Source: Flavobacterium okayamense (lineage in GTDB: Bacteria > Bacteroidota > Bacteroidia > Flavobacteriales > Flavobacteriaceae). From it: DNA of 64,000 nt. The number at the start of each line of letters is the position of its first letter. Within the stretch, counting starts at the first letter, position 1. Below, piece by piece: positions 7,784 to 15,892 of this stretch. The position numbers were made by a program, and so were the translations under genes. The notes below the pieces were generated by a model that was not told the DNA's origin, did not search any database, and saw nothing but the letters and a program-made list of their open reading frames with translations. The stretch spans positions 1,054,001 through 1,118,000 of the forward strand of contig NZ_AP024749.1 of assembly GCF_019702945.1 (NCBI RefSeq), given 5' to 3'.

Positions 7784-8986
7784 TTACGGCAAATTAGAAT
7801 AACCATTTTTAGATTTCCACAAGAAATACTTCTCGAGAATTACTTTGTTAATATCGTAGATGACATTTGGAATCATAATCGCGAATGTTCTTGGTTTAAA
7901 TAAACTTGAAGAAACTAAAAGTACTTCTTTTTTACCAGCATCCATCACACATAATCCTGGAATTCTTCCCCAAGCTTTTTCTTTTAGTTTTGCTTCACCT
8001 TTGGTTACTCTTATAATATTTTCGGCAACAATTTTACCTGTTTCATCACTTGGATAACCTGTTTTTGGAGAAGAAAATGGTACTTTTCCTGGTGTAAAAG
8101 GTAATGGAACATTTACTGCAATTCCCGCCGCCCATACATTTGGATAATCCACGTGTTGGTAACTGTCTTTTACAGGAACATAGCCTGTAGTTGTAGCATG
8201 TAATTCTGGTGAATTACTTACAAAATCAACCCCAATAAACGGAGGCATTAACATTGAGAATTTATAAGGTAAAACTTCTCCGTTTGATAGTTTAATAGTT
8301 TCTGATGTCACTTCGTCAACACCAACTTGTGTTTTGTAATGGATGTTAAACATTTTCATAAATGACTTTAACATTGTTTCACCCATTGGCATACCATCAA
8401 TTCCAAAATGTCCTAAATAGTCTTCAGGGGTAATCCAATATAAATCTACTTTTTTACGGATATTTTGCTCACGTAACCATTTTTCTATATTAAATAAAAA
8501 TTCATAAGCAGCACCCATACAACCCGCATTTTGAGTAGCTCCAATAACAATTGGACCAGGATTTTTCTTGAATTCTTCTAAGGCTTTTCGAGTTTTCATT
8601 GCACCATTAGGTGTACCGATATAATGTGTATATTCAGCAACGCCAGGAGCAACATCATATTTTACTTTTGGGCCGGTTGCTACTACCAAATGATCATATT
8701 TAAAATCACCTTTGTCTGTTTTAACAGTTTGATTTTTAACATCTACATTTAAAGCCTCTGCATTTACAAATTCGACTCCTTTTTTGGTTAAAATAGCATC
8801 TTTTCTAAAAGAAATGTCTTTAATATCGCGTCTTCCAAATGGAACCCAAATCAAAGAGGGAATAAACATAAAAACAGGTGATTTGTCGATTAAAACAACC
8901 TTATGTTGATCTTTACCTTTTCTTTTAATTTCCAGTGCAGCGGTCATTCCTGCAAAGCTTCCGCCTATTACTACCGTTGTTGTCAT
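7784..8986 (-). CDS. FAD-dependent sulfide:quinone oxidoreductase-like protein
   Basis: A 400-residue two-dinucleotide-fold flavoprotein. The FAD loop is VVIGGSFAGMTAAL at residues 5-18 and a second site is DHLVVATGPK (98-107). Two cysteines sit where sulfide:quinone oxidoreductases have their redox pair: C156 in QNAGCMGAAYEF and C346 in GLCVMDAG. The third cysteine of some SQRs is not apparent. The likely role is oxidising sulfide at the inner face of the membrane and passing electrons to quinone, for detoxification or energy. A general NADH dehydrogenase II-type activity is less likely because both cysteines are kept. It appears monocistronic. Confidence 0.82.
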   Translation of the reverse strand: MTTTVVIGGSFAGMTAALEIKRKGKDQHKVVLIDKSPVFMFIPSLIWVPFGRRDIKDISFRKDAILTKKGVEFVNAEALNVDVKNQTVKTDKGDFKYDHLVVATGPKVKYDVAPGVAEYTHYIGTPNGAMKTRKALEEFKKNPGPIVIGATQNAGCMGAAYEFLFNIEKWLREQNIRKKVDLYWITPEDYLGHFGIDGMPMGETMLKSFMKMFNIHYKTQVGVDEVTSETIKLSNGEVLPYKFSMLMPPFIGVDFVSNSPELHATTTGYVPVKDSYQHVDYPNVWAAGIAVNVPLPFTPGKVPFSSPKTGYPSDETGKIVAENIIRVTKGEAKLKEKAWGRIPGLCVMDAGKKEVLLVSSSLFKPRTFAIMIPNVIYDINKVILEKYFLWKSKNGYSNLP

Positions 8987-9060
8987 AATTCTTTAGTTTT
9001 ATCACTATAAAGTTCCGATTTTACACCAAAAATGACAGCAACTTTTGTTACATAAAAAGC

Positions 9061-9426
9061 TTAAGAATTTTGAATTTCAGCTTGAAGTTTTTTGGTTAAA
9101 CTACTAAACACCAAATCATAAGAATAGTTGATTAATTCGATTAATAGTTTTTGGGAAACATCACTATTAACGGCAAGTGTATTCCAATGAATTTTACTCA
9201 TATGCCAACCTGGTTTTACGCCATCATATTGTTCGCGAAGTTCAATTGCACGTTCTGGATTGCATTTTAAATTGAGCGAAGGATTTCCTTTTTCCCAATC
9301 TTGTAAAGAAGTTAAACAAAACATTTTTCCGCCAACTTTAAACACCAGAGTATCTTCATCAAATGGAAAATGTTCGGTTACACCTTTTTTTGACAAGCAG
9401 AATTCGTATAGTTGTTGGATATTCAT
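9061..9426 (-). CDS. MmcQ/YjbR family protein
   Basis: A 121-residue small alpha/beta protein with the family pattern: LYEFCLSKKGVTEHFPFDEDTLVFKVGGKMFCL at the N terminus, LNLKCNPERAIELREQY, and PGWHMSKIHWNTLAV in the middle. The fold is CyaY-like. Members are called DNA-binding by annotation, but a biological role is not known. It follows the cyclase gene on the same strand with a repeat lying between them. Confidence 0.88.
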   Translation of the reverse strand: MNIQQLYEFCLSKKGVTEHFPFDEDTLVFKVGGKMFCLTSLQDWEKGNPSLNLKCNPERAIELREQYDGVKPGWHMSKIHWNTLAVNSDVSQKLLIELINYSYDLVFSSLTKKLQAEIQNS

Positions 9427-9434
9427 TTTTTTAG

Positions 9435-9464
9435 AGTGATTAGTGAAAAGTAATTAGTGATTAG
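9435..9464. repeat. Short direct repeat across a stop codon
   Basis: AGTGATTAG occurs at 9435-9443 and again at 9456-9464 with a similar TAATTAG spacer. The second copy contains the TAA stop of the cyclase gene (9454-9456), so its last two residues (Asn-His) are repeat-encoded. Confidence 0.6.
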
Positions 9465-10230
9465 CAATAATTTTATATAAAATTGGCTTTGAAGGCGAAG
9501 CATCATTCTCAAACGAAGCGATTTGTAAATTCAGTAAATAACTTCCGTCTTTGATACTATTATCAACGAAAATCATTTCAGTAATCGTACAATTAAAACG
9601 AGCATCCTCATTCACTTGGTTTACGTCTTTTACATTCCAAAATGCTTTATGAGCTAATAATTTTCCTTCGTCATGCTCTTTGTCTACACTTGGTAAATCA
9701 ATCAATAGGTGCTTAATACCAATTTCTCTTAAGTATGTTGCTGCTTTATCTGATAAATACGGCGGATTTGAATGGGAATAATTTTTATGTTTTTTACTTT
9801 CAATATTCGGAAGTGTTCTAATCACAATTGCTTCAGGATTCGTTCCATTAAGCCCTTTTTCAACTTGTTCTTTTGTAATGATAAAATCATCACCAACTTC
9901 AACTGGTTCAATTGAAATTAAATTAGCTAAAAAGAAAAACGTTTTCAAATGTTGGTTAACACTGTAAAAATCTTTGGTAATATGTCCTAAACATTCGGTG
10001 TGTGTTCCGTGTGCATGCGGATTGAAGAAAATATTATTGAAATTAGTCCATGATTTTCCTTCAGAAACTTTTCCAATCCAATCGCCCATAGTTACGGGTT
10101 CAATTTTGGGTTCATCTTGATACCACGCAATAGGATTTTGATTATCGTTAGTTAAGGGTAAAGAAATATCTAAAGGTTGAGAAAAATCAACGGTTAAAGT
10201 TTTATCGTTATGTTTAATAGTAGCTATCAT
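9454..10230 (-). CDS. Cyclase family protein (kynurenine formamidase-like metal hydrolase)
   Basis: A 258-residue protein with the family metal-binding motif HAHGTHTECLGH near residues 72-83, close to the canonical HxGTHxDxPxH. The family includes kynurenine formamidases, isatin hydrolases and polyketide cyclases. No tryptophan-degradation gene lies nearby, so the substrate is unknown. It ends within a short repeat and begins 3 bases after the end of the DUF3667 gene, suggesting co-transcription with it. Confidence 0.85.
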   Translation of the reverse strand: MIATIKHNDKTLTVDFSQPLDISLPLTNDNQNPIAWYQDEPKIEPVTMGDWIGKVSEGKSWTNFNNIFFNPHAHGTHTECLGHITKDFYSVNQHLKTFFFLANLISIEPVEVGDDFIITKEQVEKGLNGTNPEAIVIRTLPNIESKKHKNYSHSNPPYLSDKAATYLREIGIKHLLIDLPSVDKEHDEGKLLAHKAFWNVKDVNQVNEDARFNCTITEMIFVDNSIKDGSYLLNLQIASFENDASPSKPILYKIIANH

Positions 10231-10233
10231 AAA

Positions 10234-11028
10234 TTATTTATGCATTAAATAAAGTGTAAACTGGCTTATTTGTTCTCTATACAAAAAGATTAAAGCAAAA
10301 AAGACTATAACTATAGTAAATGTTTTTAATAAAGTTATTTTCCAATTGTCATTATAAAACCTTTTTAAGGCAAATGTTAAGTATAAAAAATTAAAGCTAA
10401 AAATAGTTAATTGTGTTACTCGTGGCGAAAACCATTCTCTTGGAAGAATGACTAATGTTACACAAAATAACATAAAAAATGACAAATAATGTATCGCAAA
10501 TATGGCATGAATTCCAAATTGTAGTTTCTTTTTGAAATTAACTAACCATATAATAAAACTTAAAAAAGGAATGAGAATAAAAATATACAATTTCGAATTC
10601 GTTAAAGACTCAGAATCATAGATTTGTTTCAAAAATTCAACAGATTCTTGTTTAGTGTTGGCAATTGCTTCTAAAGCTTTTAGATTACTTTCAATTGAGA
10701 AAAAATAACCCGACGGAATTCTGAAAATGTCTGCTCCAGATAAAATGAAAAAGAATAAAACGTTTACAACGATAAACAATTGAAAAGGTTTCATAAATGG
10801 TTTACGAACTCCATTTACATAGTTTTCAGTTAGTTGACCGGGTTTAAATAATAAAAACCAAAAGCTTTTAATAAACTTAGAATCAAAATTGGTAAACCCA
10901 TCAACAAATTGCTGTAGAATAGTTTTAATAGAAAAATCGGATTTTTCCACTACTTTTTCACCACAATTATAGCAGAATTTCCCTATTAAAGGTTCGTTAC
11001 AATTGATGCAATTTTTAGCTTCTTCCAC
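10234..11028 (-). CDS. DUF3667 membrane protein with N-terminal zinc ribbon
   Basis: A 264-residue protein. Residues 7-23 hold two CxxC pairs (CINC and CYNC), a probable zinc ribbon. After KTILQQFVDGFTNFDSKF and PGQLTENYVNGVRKPFMKPFQLF come about five hydrophobic segments. This matches DUF3667, a Bacteroidota-rich family without known function. It sits between hemW and the cyclase gene on the same strand with 15 and 3 bases of spacing. Confidence 0.87.
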   Translation of the reverse strand: MEEAKNCINCNEPLIGKFCYNCGEKVVEKSDFSIKTILQQFVDGFTNFDSKFIKSFWFLLFKPGQLTENYVNGVRKPFMKPFQLFIVVNVLFFFILSGADIFRIPSGYFFSIESNLKALEAIANTKQESVEFLKQIYDSESLTNSKLYIFILIPFLSFIIWLVNFKKKLQFGIHAIFAIHYLSFFMLFCVTLVILPREWFSPRVTQLTIFSFNFLYLTFALKRFYNDNWKITLLKTFTIVIVFFALIFLYREQISQFTLYLMHK

Positions 11029-11043
11029 AAAATGAAATTTGGT

Positions 11044-12207
11044 TTACTCCAAATTTAACAAAAATAAGTCGGATGCAATTCCGTCGGATAAAAATTTACC
11101 TTTTTGCGTTGCTTTTAAAATTCCATTTTCAACAAAAAGTAATTCGTCTTCAATAAATTTCTGACTTTGTAGGTTGAGGTATTCTAAATATTTTGGTCCA
11201 AATTCTTTTTCTATTCGTTCCAATGAAACACCCCATATGGTTCGCAAACCGGTCATGATATATTCGTTATATTGGTCTACTGTTGTTAATGTTTCCTTTT
11301 CGGATGGCAATTGATTTTCTTGAATCGATTTGATGTAAAGTGTATTGTTAGCAACATTCCAACTTCTATTTGTTCCATCATAACTATGTGCTGAAGGTCC
11401 AATGCCGATGTATTTTTTGCCTAACCAATACGCAGAATTGTTTTTGGAAAAATAATCAGGCTTCCCAAAATTGGATAATTCATAATGCACAAACCCTTCT
11501 TCTTGTAATCGGTTTACGAGAATATGAAAATGTTCTTGCGCCACTTCATCATCGGGTTGATTTACCAGACCTTTTTTGATGAATTTATCCAAAGCGGTTT
11601 TGGGTTCAACCGTTAAGGCGTAACTCGAAATATGCGGAATGCAAAATGACAAAGCGGTTTCAATATTTTGTAACCAACGTTCGTTGCTCATATTGGGAAT
11701 TCCGTAAATTAAATCGATAGTAATATTGTCAAAATACTGCGTCGCGGTTTCCAAACATTTTTTAGCTTCTTCGGCATTATGTGCACGATTCATGAGTTTT
11801 AAATCGTCTTCAAAAAAAGATTGAATTCCAATACTTAATCTGTTGATTTGGGTATTTGATAATTTAATAATTTGTTCATCCGACAAATCATCTGGATTGG
11901 CTTCTAAAGTTATTTCAGGATTTTCAACGACATCAAAATTTTTATATACAGTATCAATCAACAACTGAATTTCCTCAACAGAAAGTATACTTGGTGTTCC
12001 TCCTCCAAAATAAATGGTTTCTATTTTACTTTTTGTCACACTAAGCTTGTCGAAGTGATTTTCGAGAAGTTCACCTTTCCGCATTTCAATTTCTTTGGCT
12101 AATGCCAAAACCATTTCTTCTTTTTTCTTCAATGAAGTAGAAAAATGGAAATCGCAATAGTGACAAGCCTGTTTGCAAAAAGGAATATGGATGTAGATAC
12201 CGCTCAT
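11044..12207 (-). CDS. hemW: Radical SAM heme chaperone HemW
   Basis: A 387-residue radical SAM protein. The cluster motif CxxxCxxC is at C11, C15 and C18 (CKQACHYCDF), with IYIHIPF in front, then TIYFGGGTPS, the SAM-binding ETIEANPD-type segment and a C-terminal HemW domain. It is a heme-carrying chaperone rather than a true coproporphyrinogen oxidase. An oddity is that residues 51-58 (HFDKLSVT) are encoded by a short interspersed repeat that lengthens the linker before the FGGG motif. The reading frame is intact. Confidence 0.93.
   Translation of the reverse strand: MSGIYIHIPFCKQACHYCDFHFSTSLKKKEEMVLALAKEIEMRKGELLENHFDKLSVTKSKIETIYFGGGTPSILSVEEIQLLIDTVYKNFDVVENPEITLEANPDDLSDEQIIKLSNTQINRLSIGIQSFFEDDLKLMNRAHNAEEAKKCLETATQYFDNITIDLIYGIPNMSNERWLQNIETALSFCIPHISSYALTVEPKTALDKFIKKGLVNQPDDEVAQEHFHILVNRLQEEGFVHYELSNFGKPDYFSKNNSAYWLGKKYIGIGPSAHSYDGTNRSWNVANNTLYIKSIQENQLPSEKETLTTVDQYNEYIMTGLRTIWGVSLERIEKEFGPKYLEYLNLQSQKFIEDELLFVENGILKATQKGKFLSDGIASDLFLLNLE
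12034..12057. repeat. Interspersed repeat read in frame inside hemW
   Basis: The plus strand carries TGTCACACTAAGCTTG followed by TCGAAGTG. I recognise this as one half of a common flavobacterial intergenic repeat (GTCACACTGAGCTTGTCG-type). Here it encodes HemW residues 51-58 without breaking the frame. Confidence 0.6.
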
Positions 12208-12218
12208 TTTTCTAGAGG

Positions 12219-12245
12219 TCAGTGTTCAGGTTTTAGTATTCAGTG
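12219..12245. repeat. Left inverted repeat of the four-helix-bundle unit
   Basis: A 27-base repeat (TCAGTGTTCAGG, then TTTTAGTATTCAGTG) that matches the reverse complement of 12651-12677 at 24 of 27 bases. It lies 11 bases upstream of the hemW start codon. Confidence 0.8.
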
Positions 12246-12258
12246 GATTTATAAATAA

Positions 12259-12630
12259 TTATTCTTTTTTTACTCCAAATTTTTCTGGGTTTAAAATCAT
12301 ATAATTTATTAATTTCCCAACTTCAATACTTAGATTAATAAATTCTGAATATTTATCTTCAGTTAAATATCCACAAGCCAAAGCATATTCTAACCATCCT
12401 TGTGTTTCAGAATTTTCAGAATCAGCGTCAGTTAGTTTACTATGAAAATGTTTAGGATATTCTCTTTTTCTATATGCTTCAGAAATTGTTATTGTTACAC
12501 TTCTTGAACTTCTTCTTATTTGATCAGTTAATGAATACATTTCCTCTTTTGGAAAACCTTTAGTTGTCTCAAAAATATTCATCGCTAAATCAAATCCTTT
12601 TTTATAAGCTAATAAATCTTGAAATCTCAT
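12259..12630 (-). CDS. Four-helix-bundle protein (23S rRNA intervening-sequence family)
   Basis: A 123-residue all-helical protein. The start at 12630 gives the standard family opening MRFQDLLAYKKGFDLAMNI. Family marks include SLTDQIRRSSRSVTITISEAYRKR and the later SETQGWLEYALACGYL. These proteins were first found inside 23S rRNA intervening sequences and also occur as free genes. A related family, Avd, works with diversity-generating retroelements, but no reverse transcriptase is present here. The gene lies between 27-base inverted repeats and splits ruvC from hemW, as if inserted as a unit. Its function here is unknown. Confidence 0.88.
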   Translation of the reverse strand: MRFQDLLAYKKGFDLAMNIFETTKGFPKEEMYSLTDQIRRSSRSVTITISEAYRKREYPKHFHSKLTDADSENSETQGWLEYALACGYLTEDKYSEFINLSIEVGKLINYMILNPEKFGVKKE

Positions 12631-12650
12631 ATAAATTTTAATACAAATTA

Positions 12651-12677
12651 TACTGAACACTAAAAGCTGAACACTGA
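12651..12677. repeat. Right inverted repeat of the four-helix-bundle unit
   Basis: Partner of 12219-12245 in opposite orientation (24/27 identity). It contains tandem GAACACT units continuing to 12682, and lies three bases beyond the ruvC stop codon (12681-12683) in the direction of transcription. Confidence 0.8.
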
Positions 12678-12680
12678 ACA

Positions 12681-13235
12681 CTATTTTTTAACACGATTTT
12701 CATTTTGTTTCACAAATGCATCCCAACCCGAATAACTTTTTCCAATTTCCACTCTACCAGAATTAAAGAAATGACAAACGGCTGCAGCCAACCCATCGGT
12801 GGAGTCAAGATTTTTGGGTAGCGTTTTTAAACCTAATAATTGTTGAAGCATTTTAGCAACTTGTTCTTTACTTGCATTTCCGTTACCTGTAATTGCCATT
12901 TTTATTTTCTTAGGTTCGTATTCCGTAATAGGAATTTGACGCGATAAACCTGCCGCCATGGCAACGCCTTGTGCGCGACCTAATTTTAACATCGATTGGA
13001 CATTTTTACCAAAGAAAGGCGCTTCAATCGCAATTTCATCGGGATGATGCGTTTCGATTAACTCAATCGTTCTTTCAAATATCACTTTCAATTTGGTGTA
13101 ATGATCATCATATTTATTCAGAATTAATTCATTCAACTGAAGAAACTCCATTTTTTTATTAACGACTTTTATCAATCCGAAACCCATAATCGTGGTTCCC
13201 GGGTCAATTCCTAATATGATGCGTTCGTTTGCCAA
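12681..13235 (-). CDS. ruvC: Holliday junction resolvase RuvC
   Basis: A 184-residue endonuclease that cuts four-way junctions with RuvAB. The acidic residues are visible in GIDPGTTIMGFG, IAIEAPFFGKNV and the C-terminal DSTDGLAAAVCHF. No ATG is available near the start. A TTG at 13233-13235, preceded by a purine-rich AAAGAAAAGAAAA, gives the expected short N terminus; another TTG at 13265 would add ten residues and overlap the divergent gene. ruvB lies 40 kb away in this window. The gene ends next to the repeat unit that separates it from hemW. Confidence 0.92.
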   Translation of the reverse strand: MANERIILGIDPGTTIMGFGLIKVVNKKMEFLQLNELILNKYDDHYTKLKVIFERTIELIETHHPDEIAIEAPFFGKNVQSMLKLGRAQGVAMAAGLSRQIPITEYEPKKIKMAITGNGNASKEQVAKMLQQLLGLKTLPKNLDSTDGLAAAVCHFFNSGRVEIGKSYSGWDAFVKQNENRVKK

Positions 13236-13255
13236 ATTTTCTTTTCTTTGTAGTA

Positions 13256-14212
13256 ATGATTGCAATTCCTCACAAAGCTAAACAATTCTTATTAGTTCTC
13301 GTCAAAGTTTTGATTGTAGGATTGGCATTTTTCTATATCTACCAGCATTTACAAGCCGATAAAGCGATTTCTATTGAAAGTATTATTCAGTATTTATCAA
13401 TCAAAGAAGTTCTAATTTTACTATTGTTTACAATAGCGAATTGGTTTTTTGAAGTTTTGAAGTGGCGGAATTTAGTTGGCAGTTTCAAAAAGATTAGTTT
13501 TTTTGAAGCAACTCAACAAACATTTGGTTCTCTTACTGCTTCTATTTTTACACCGAATAGAATAGGAGAGTACGGAGCCAAAATGCTGTATTTTAAACCG
13601 GAAAATTCGAAACGAATTGTATTGTTAAACTTTATACACAATGGCAGTCAAATGTTGGTAACAACATTGTTTGGCGTTTTTGGATTCTTATTACTGACTT
13701 TTTCTAAAACGGAAACAATGTTTTGGATTGGAATCAAGCTTAATTTTATTTCAATTATTCTATTTTTAATTATTCTTACGATTGCTATTTTGATTCTAAT
13801 TTTTTTCAGAGAAATTGAAATTTATGGTTTTTCCATACAAAAGATAATAGATAAAATCAGAAAGTTAGATAGGACTATTCTTTTGAAAACATTTAGTTTT
13901 TCGATGTTTCGTTATTTGATTTTTTCAACCCAGTTTTTAGTCTTGTTGTTGTTTTTTGAAGTTGATATTGAAATTTCAATTGCATTAGCAACCATTTTTA
14001 CAATGTATCTTTTAGCTTCCATTTTGCCAAGTATTCATTTGATGGACGTTGCTATAAAAGGAAGTGTTGCTTTATTTTTATTTTCGAAATTAGGTGTTGA
14101 AGATTGGAAAATTTTAACCATTACTTCGTTAATGTGGCTTTTTAATTTGGTTTTACCAGTTATTTTAGGAAGTTATTTTGTAATAAGATTCAAACCAAAA
14201 ACTGCCGAATGA
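13256..14212 (+). CDS. Lysylphosphatidylglycerol synthase/flippase-like membrane protein (UPF0104)
   Basis: A 318-residue protein with about eight hydrophobic segments. It carries the family pattern of a charged loop after the second segment (NWFFEVLKWRNLV) and SLTASIFTPNRIGEYGAKMLYF, which recalls the EHRxGE-like motif of the YbhN/AglD/LPG synthase transmembrane family. These proteins are thought to flip or present lipid-linked molecules. It overlaps the following glycosyltransferase by ATGA, so the pair likely acts on the same lipid or glycan. The ATG at 13256 was preferred to a TTG at 13229 lying further inside the divergent ruvC gene. Confidence 0.8.
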   Translation: MIAIPHKAKQFLLVLVKVLIVGLAFFYIYQHLQADKAISIESIIQYLSIKEVLILLLFTIANWFFEVLKWRNLVGSFKKISFFEATQQTFGSLTASIFTPNRIGEYGAKMLYFKPENSKRIVLLNFIHNGSQMLVTTLFGVFGFLLLTFSKTETMFWIGIKLNFISIILFLIILTIAILILIFFREIEIYGFSIQKIIDKIRKLDRTILLKTFSFSMFRYLIFSTQFLVLLLFFEVDIEISIALATIFTMYLLASILPSIHLMDVAIKGSVALFLFSKLGVEDWKILTITSLMWLFNLVLPVILGSYFVIRFKPKTAE

Positions 14213-15315
14213 TTATAGCCTTTGTCATATTAGGAATGTATGTTGTTTTGATTGCTTCGCTGTATTACGGATTTCAAAAAATGAAACCGTTATCTGATTT
14301 TTCTATTGAACCTAAAACTAGTTTTTCAATTGTGGTTCCGTTTCGAAATGAAGCAGAAAACTTACCAAAACTGTTACATTCGATTTCTTTGTTAAATTAT
14401 CCGAATGATTTGTTTGAAGTTATTTTAGTGGATGATGAATCGGATGATAAATTTAGACTTCTCGACTCCGCTCGAAGTGACATAAATGTTAAGGTTATTA
14501 AGAGTATAAGAAAATCAAATTCGCCTAAAAAGGATGCTATTGAAACGGCTATTCAAGTAGCGAAAAACAATTGGATTATTACAACGGATGCTGATTGTTT
14601 GGTTCAGAAGAATTGGTTAAAAGCAATTGACTCTTATATTCAAAATGAAAACAAACGAATGGCTGCAGCTGGTGTTTGTTATTTGCCAAAATCAGGTTTT
14701 TTACATGCGTTTCAAAATTTAGATTTTTTAAGTTTACAAGGAGCAACTATTGGAAGTTTTGGTTTGAACCAACCTTTTATGTGCAATGGCGCAAATTTTG
14801 CTTACGAAAAGGAGTTCTTTTTAGAGTTAAATGGTTTTGAAGGGAATTCAAACATGGCAAGTGGCGATGATGTTTTCTTGTTGCAAAAAGCGGTTTTAAA
14901 GAATAAAACTGCTGTTGGATTTTGTATGCATAATCAAAGTGTTGTGGCTACACAAAGTGAAAATTCTTGGGACGCTTTATTTCAACAACGTGTGAGGTGG
15001 GCTGCTAAAAGTACAGGTTATTCTTCTTGGTTTGGAAAGTTAACGGCATTACTCGTTTTTGGTACAAACGTAACTTGGATTGCGGTTTTTGTTTTGTGGT
15101 TATCAGGAAACTTAAATCAGAACTGGTTTGCACTATTTATTGCCTTAAAGTTTATTATTGATTTAGTATTACTGCAAAAAACAGCTTCTTTTTTTAGAAC
15201 GAAATTACAATGGTTGTTTTTAGCTTCGTTATTATATCCTTTTTTTAGTAGTGTAGTGGCGATTTATAGTTTGTTCAGTAATTTCACTTGGAAGGGAAGG
15301 GAGTTTAGGAAATAG
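14209..15315 (+). CDS. Glycosyltransferase family 2, membrane-bound
   Basis: A 368-residue GT-A enzyme: an N-terminal membrane segment (residues 3-20), the fold start FSIVVPFRNEAENL, a DDE sugar-nucleotide motif (VILVDDESDD, 71-80), TTDADC, and RVRWAAKSTGY near the QxxRW position. Two or three membrane helices follow at the C terminus. It probably extends a lipid-anchored glycan with the preceding flippase-like protein. Residues 84-91 (LLDSARSD) are encoded by an interspersed repeat inserted just after the DDE motif. Confidence 0.88.
   Translation: MIIAFVILGMYVVLIASLYYGFQKMKPLSDFSIEPKTSFSIVVPFRNEAENLPKLLHSISLLNYPNDLFEVILVDDESDDKFRLLDSARSDINVKVIKSIRKSNSPKKDAIETAIQVAKNNWIITTDADCLVQKNWLKAIDSYIQNENKRMAAAGVCYLPKSGFLHAFQNLDFLSLQGATIGSFGLNQPFMCNGANFAYEKEFFLELNGFEGNSNMASGDDVFLLQKAVLKNKTAVGFCMHNQSVVATQSENSWDALFQQRVRWAAKSTGYSSWFGKLTALLVFGTNVTWIAVFVLWLSGNLNQNWFALFIALKFIIDLVLLQKTASFFRTKLQWLFLASLLYPFFSSVVAIYSLFSNFTWKGREFRK
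14458..14482. repeat. Interspersed repeat read in frame inside the glycosyltransferase
   Basis: CTTCTCGACTCCGCTC followed by GAAGTGACA matches a repeat type common between genes in Bacteroidota. It is in frame and supplies residues 84-91 of the enzyme. Confidence 0.6.
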
Positions 15316-15401
15316 CCCTGATGGAAGCGACATCCTTTTTGTCATTGCGAGGAGGAACGACGTGGCAATCTAAAAAGATATAGCGTACAGCAGGATTGGC
15401 T
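15314..15401. repeat. Long imperfect-hairpin intergenic repeat
   Basis: A composite element between convergent genes. The outer arms AGCCCTGATGG... and ...CAGGATTGGCT are imperfectly complementary, with a TTTTT/AAAAA pair further in. An inner GTCATTGCGAG ... GTGGCAATC stem (ATTGC 15344-15348, GCAAT 15365-15369) forms the tip. The outer and inner parts both resemble repeats I recognise from Flavobacterium genomes. It may double as a terminator. Confidence 0.65.
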
Positions 15402-15409
15402 TCAAAAAA

Positions 15410-15892
15410 TTACTCCGTAACCTTTAAAATAACCGGTAACACAAATTGCGATTTTACTTTGATACCTTGTTTAATGGCTGGTTCAACTTTTGGAAAATTC
15501 GCTAATCTATTTTGCAAAATGCTATCGATTACTTCAATATCATACGAAATAGAATCGGTTGGTTTTTGTGTTTCAAATATAAGAGAAGCATCAGGATTTA
15601 TGGTGACTTTAACCGAAATCGTATCTAGTTCAGGATATAAAATATGAATAGTATCAGTGCTTATTCTATTTTGAATGGTTTCGGTTAAAAACTGAAACAA
15701 ACATGCTTTTTGTGTTTCTTTATCAAGAATGGTATCACATGAAGAAACACTTGGATATTGATCAACTTGTTTCCAGTTTACTTTTTGTAATTCTTCCTGT
15801 AATAAAGCATTTTCATCTGGCACTTTTTTATCGAAAAGTTGGCAAGAAAATGTTAAGCTTATTAGTAATATGAATAAAATGATTTTTTTCAA
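15410..15892 (-). CDS. Lipoprotein with TonB-like C-terminal domain
   Basis: A 160-residue lipoprotein: lysines, hydrophobic segment, lipobox LTFSC (cysteine at residue 17). The C-terminal half has TonB-like features (VKVTINPDASLIFE, then an internal NRLANFPKVEPAIKQGIKVKSQFVLPV). It shares a Pro...Cys...CLF pattern (YPSVSSC, KACLFQF) with the C-terminal part of the neighbouring M56 protein (PRFLQC, MKCFNEK). It is probably anchored to a membrane facing the periplasm; the exact role is unknown. Confidence 0.7.
   Translation of the reverse strand: MKKIILFILLISLTFSCQLFDKKVPDENALLQEELQKVNWKQVDQYPSVSSCDTILDKETQKACLFQFLTETIQNRISTDTIHILYPELDTISVKVTINPDASLIFETQKPTDSISYDIEVIDSILQNRLANFPKVEPAIKQGIKVKSQFVLPVILKVTE

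Noticed and set aside
7784..8986. Type II NADH dehydrogenase
   Set aside because: Two cysteines at the sulfide:quinone oxidoreductase positions (156 and 346) are retained, so the SQR-like reading is better.
12259..12630. Diversity-generating retroelement accessory gene (avd)
   Set aside because: The fold is similar, but no reverse transcriptase, template repeat or variable repeat is present.
9435..15401. Possible CRISPR or transposon array
   Set aside because: The repeats differ from one another, have no regular spacing or spacers, and no cas or transposase gene is near.
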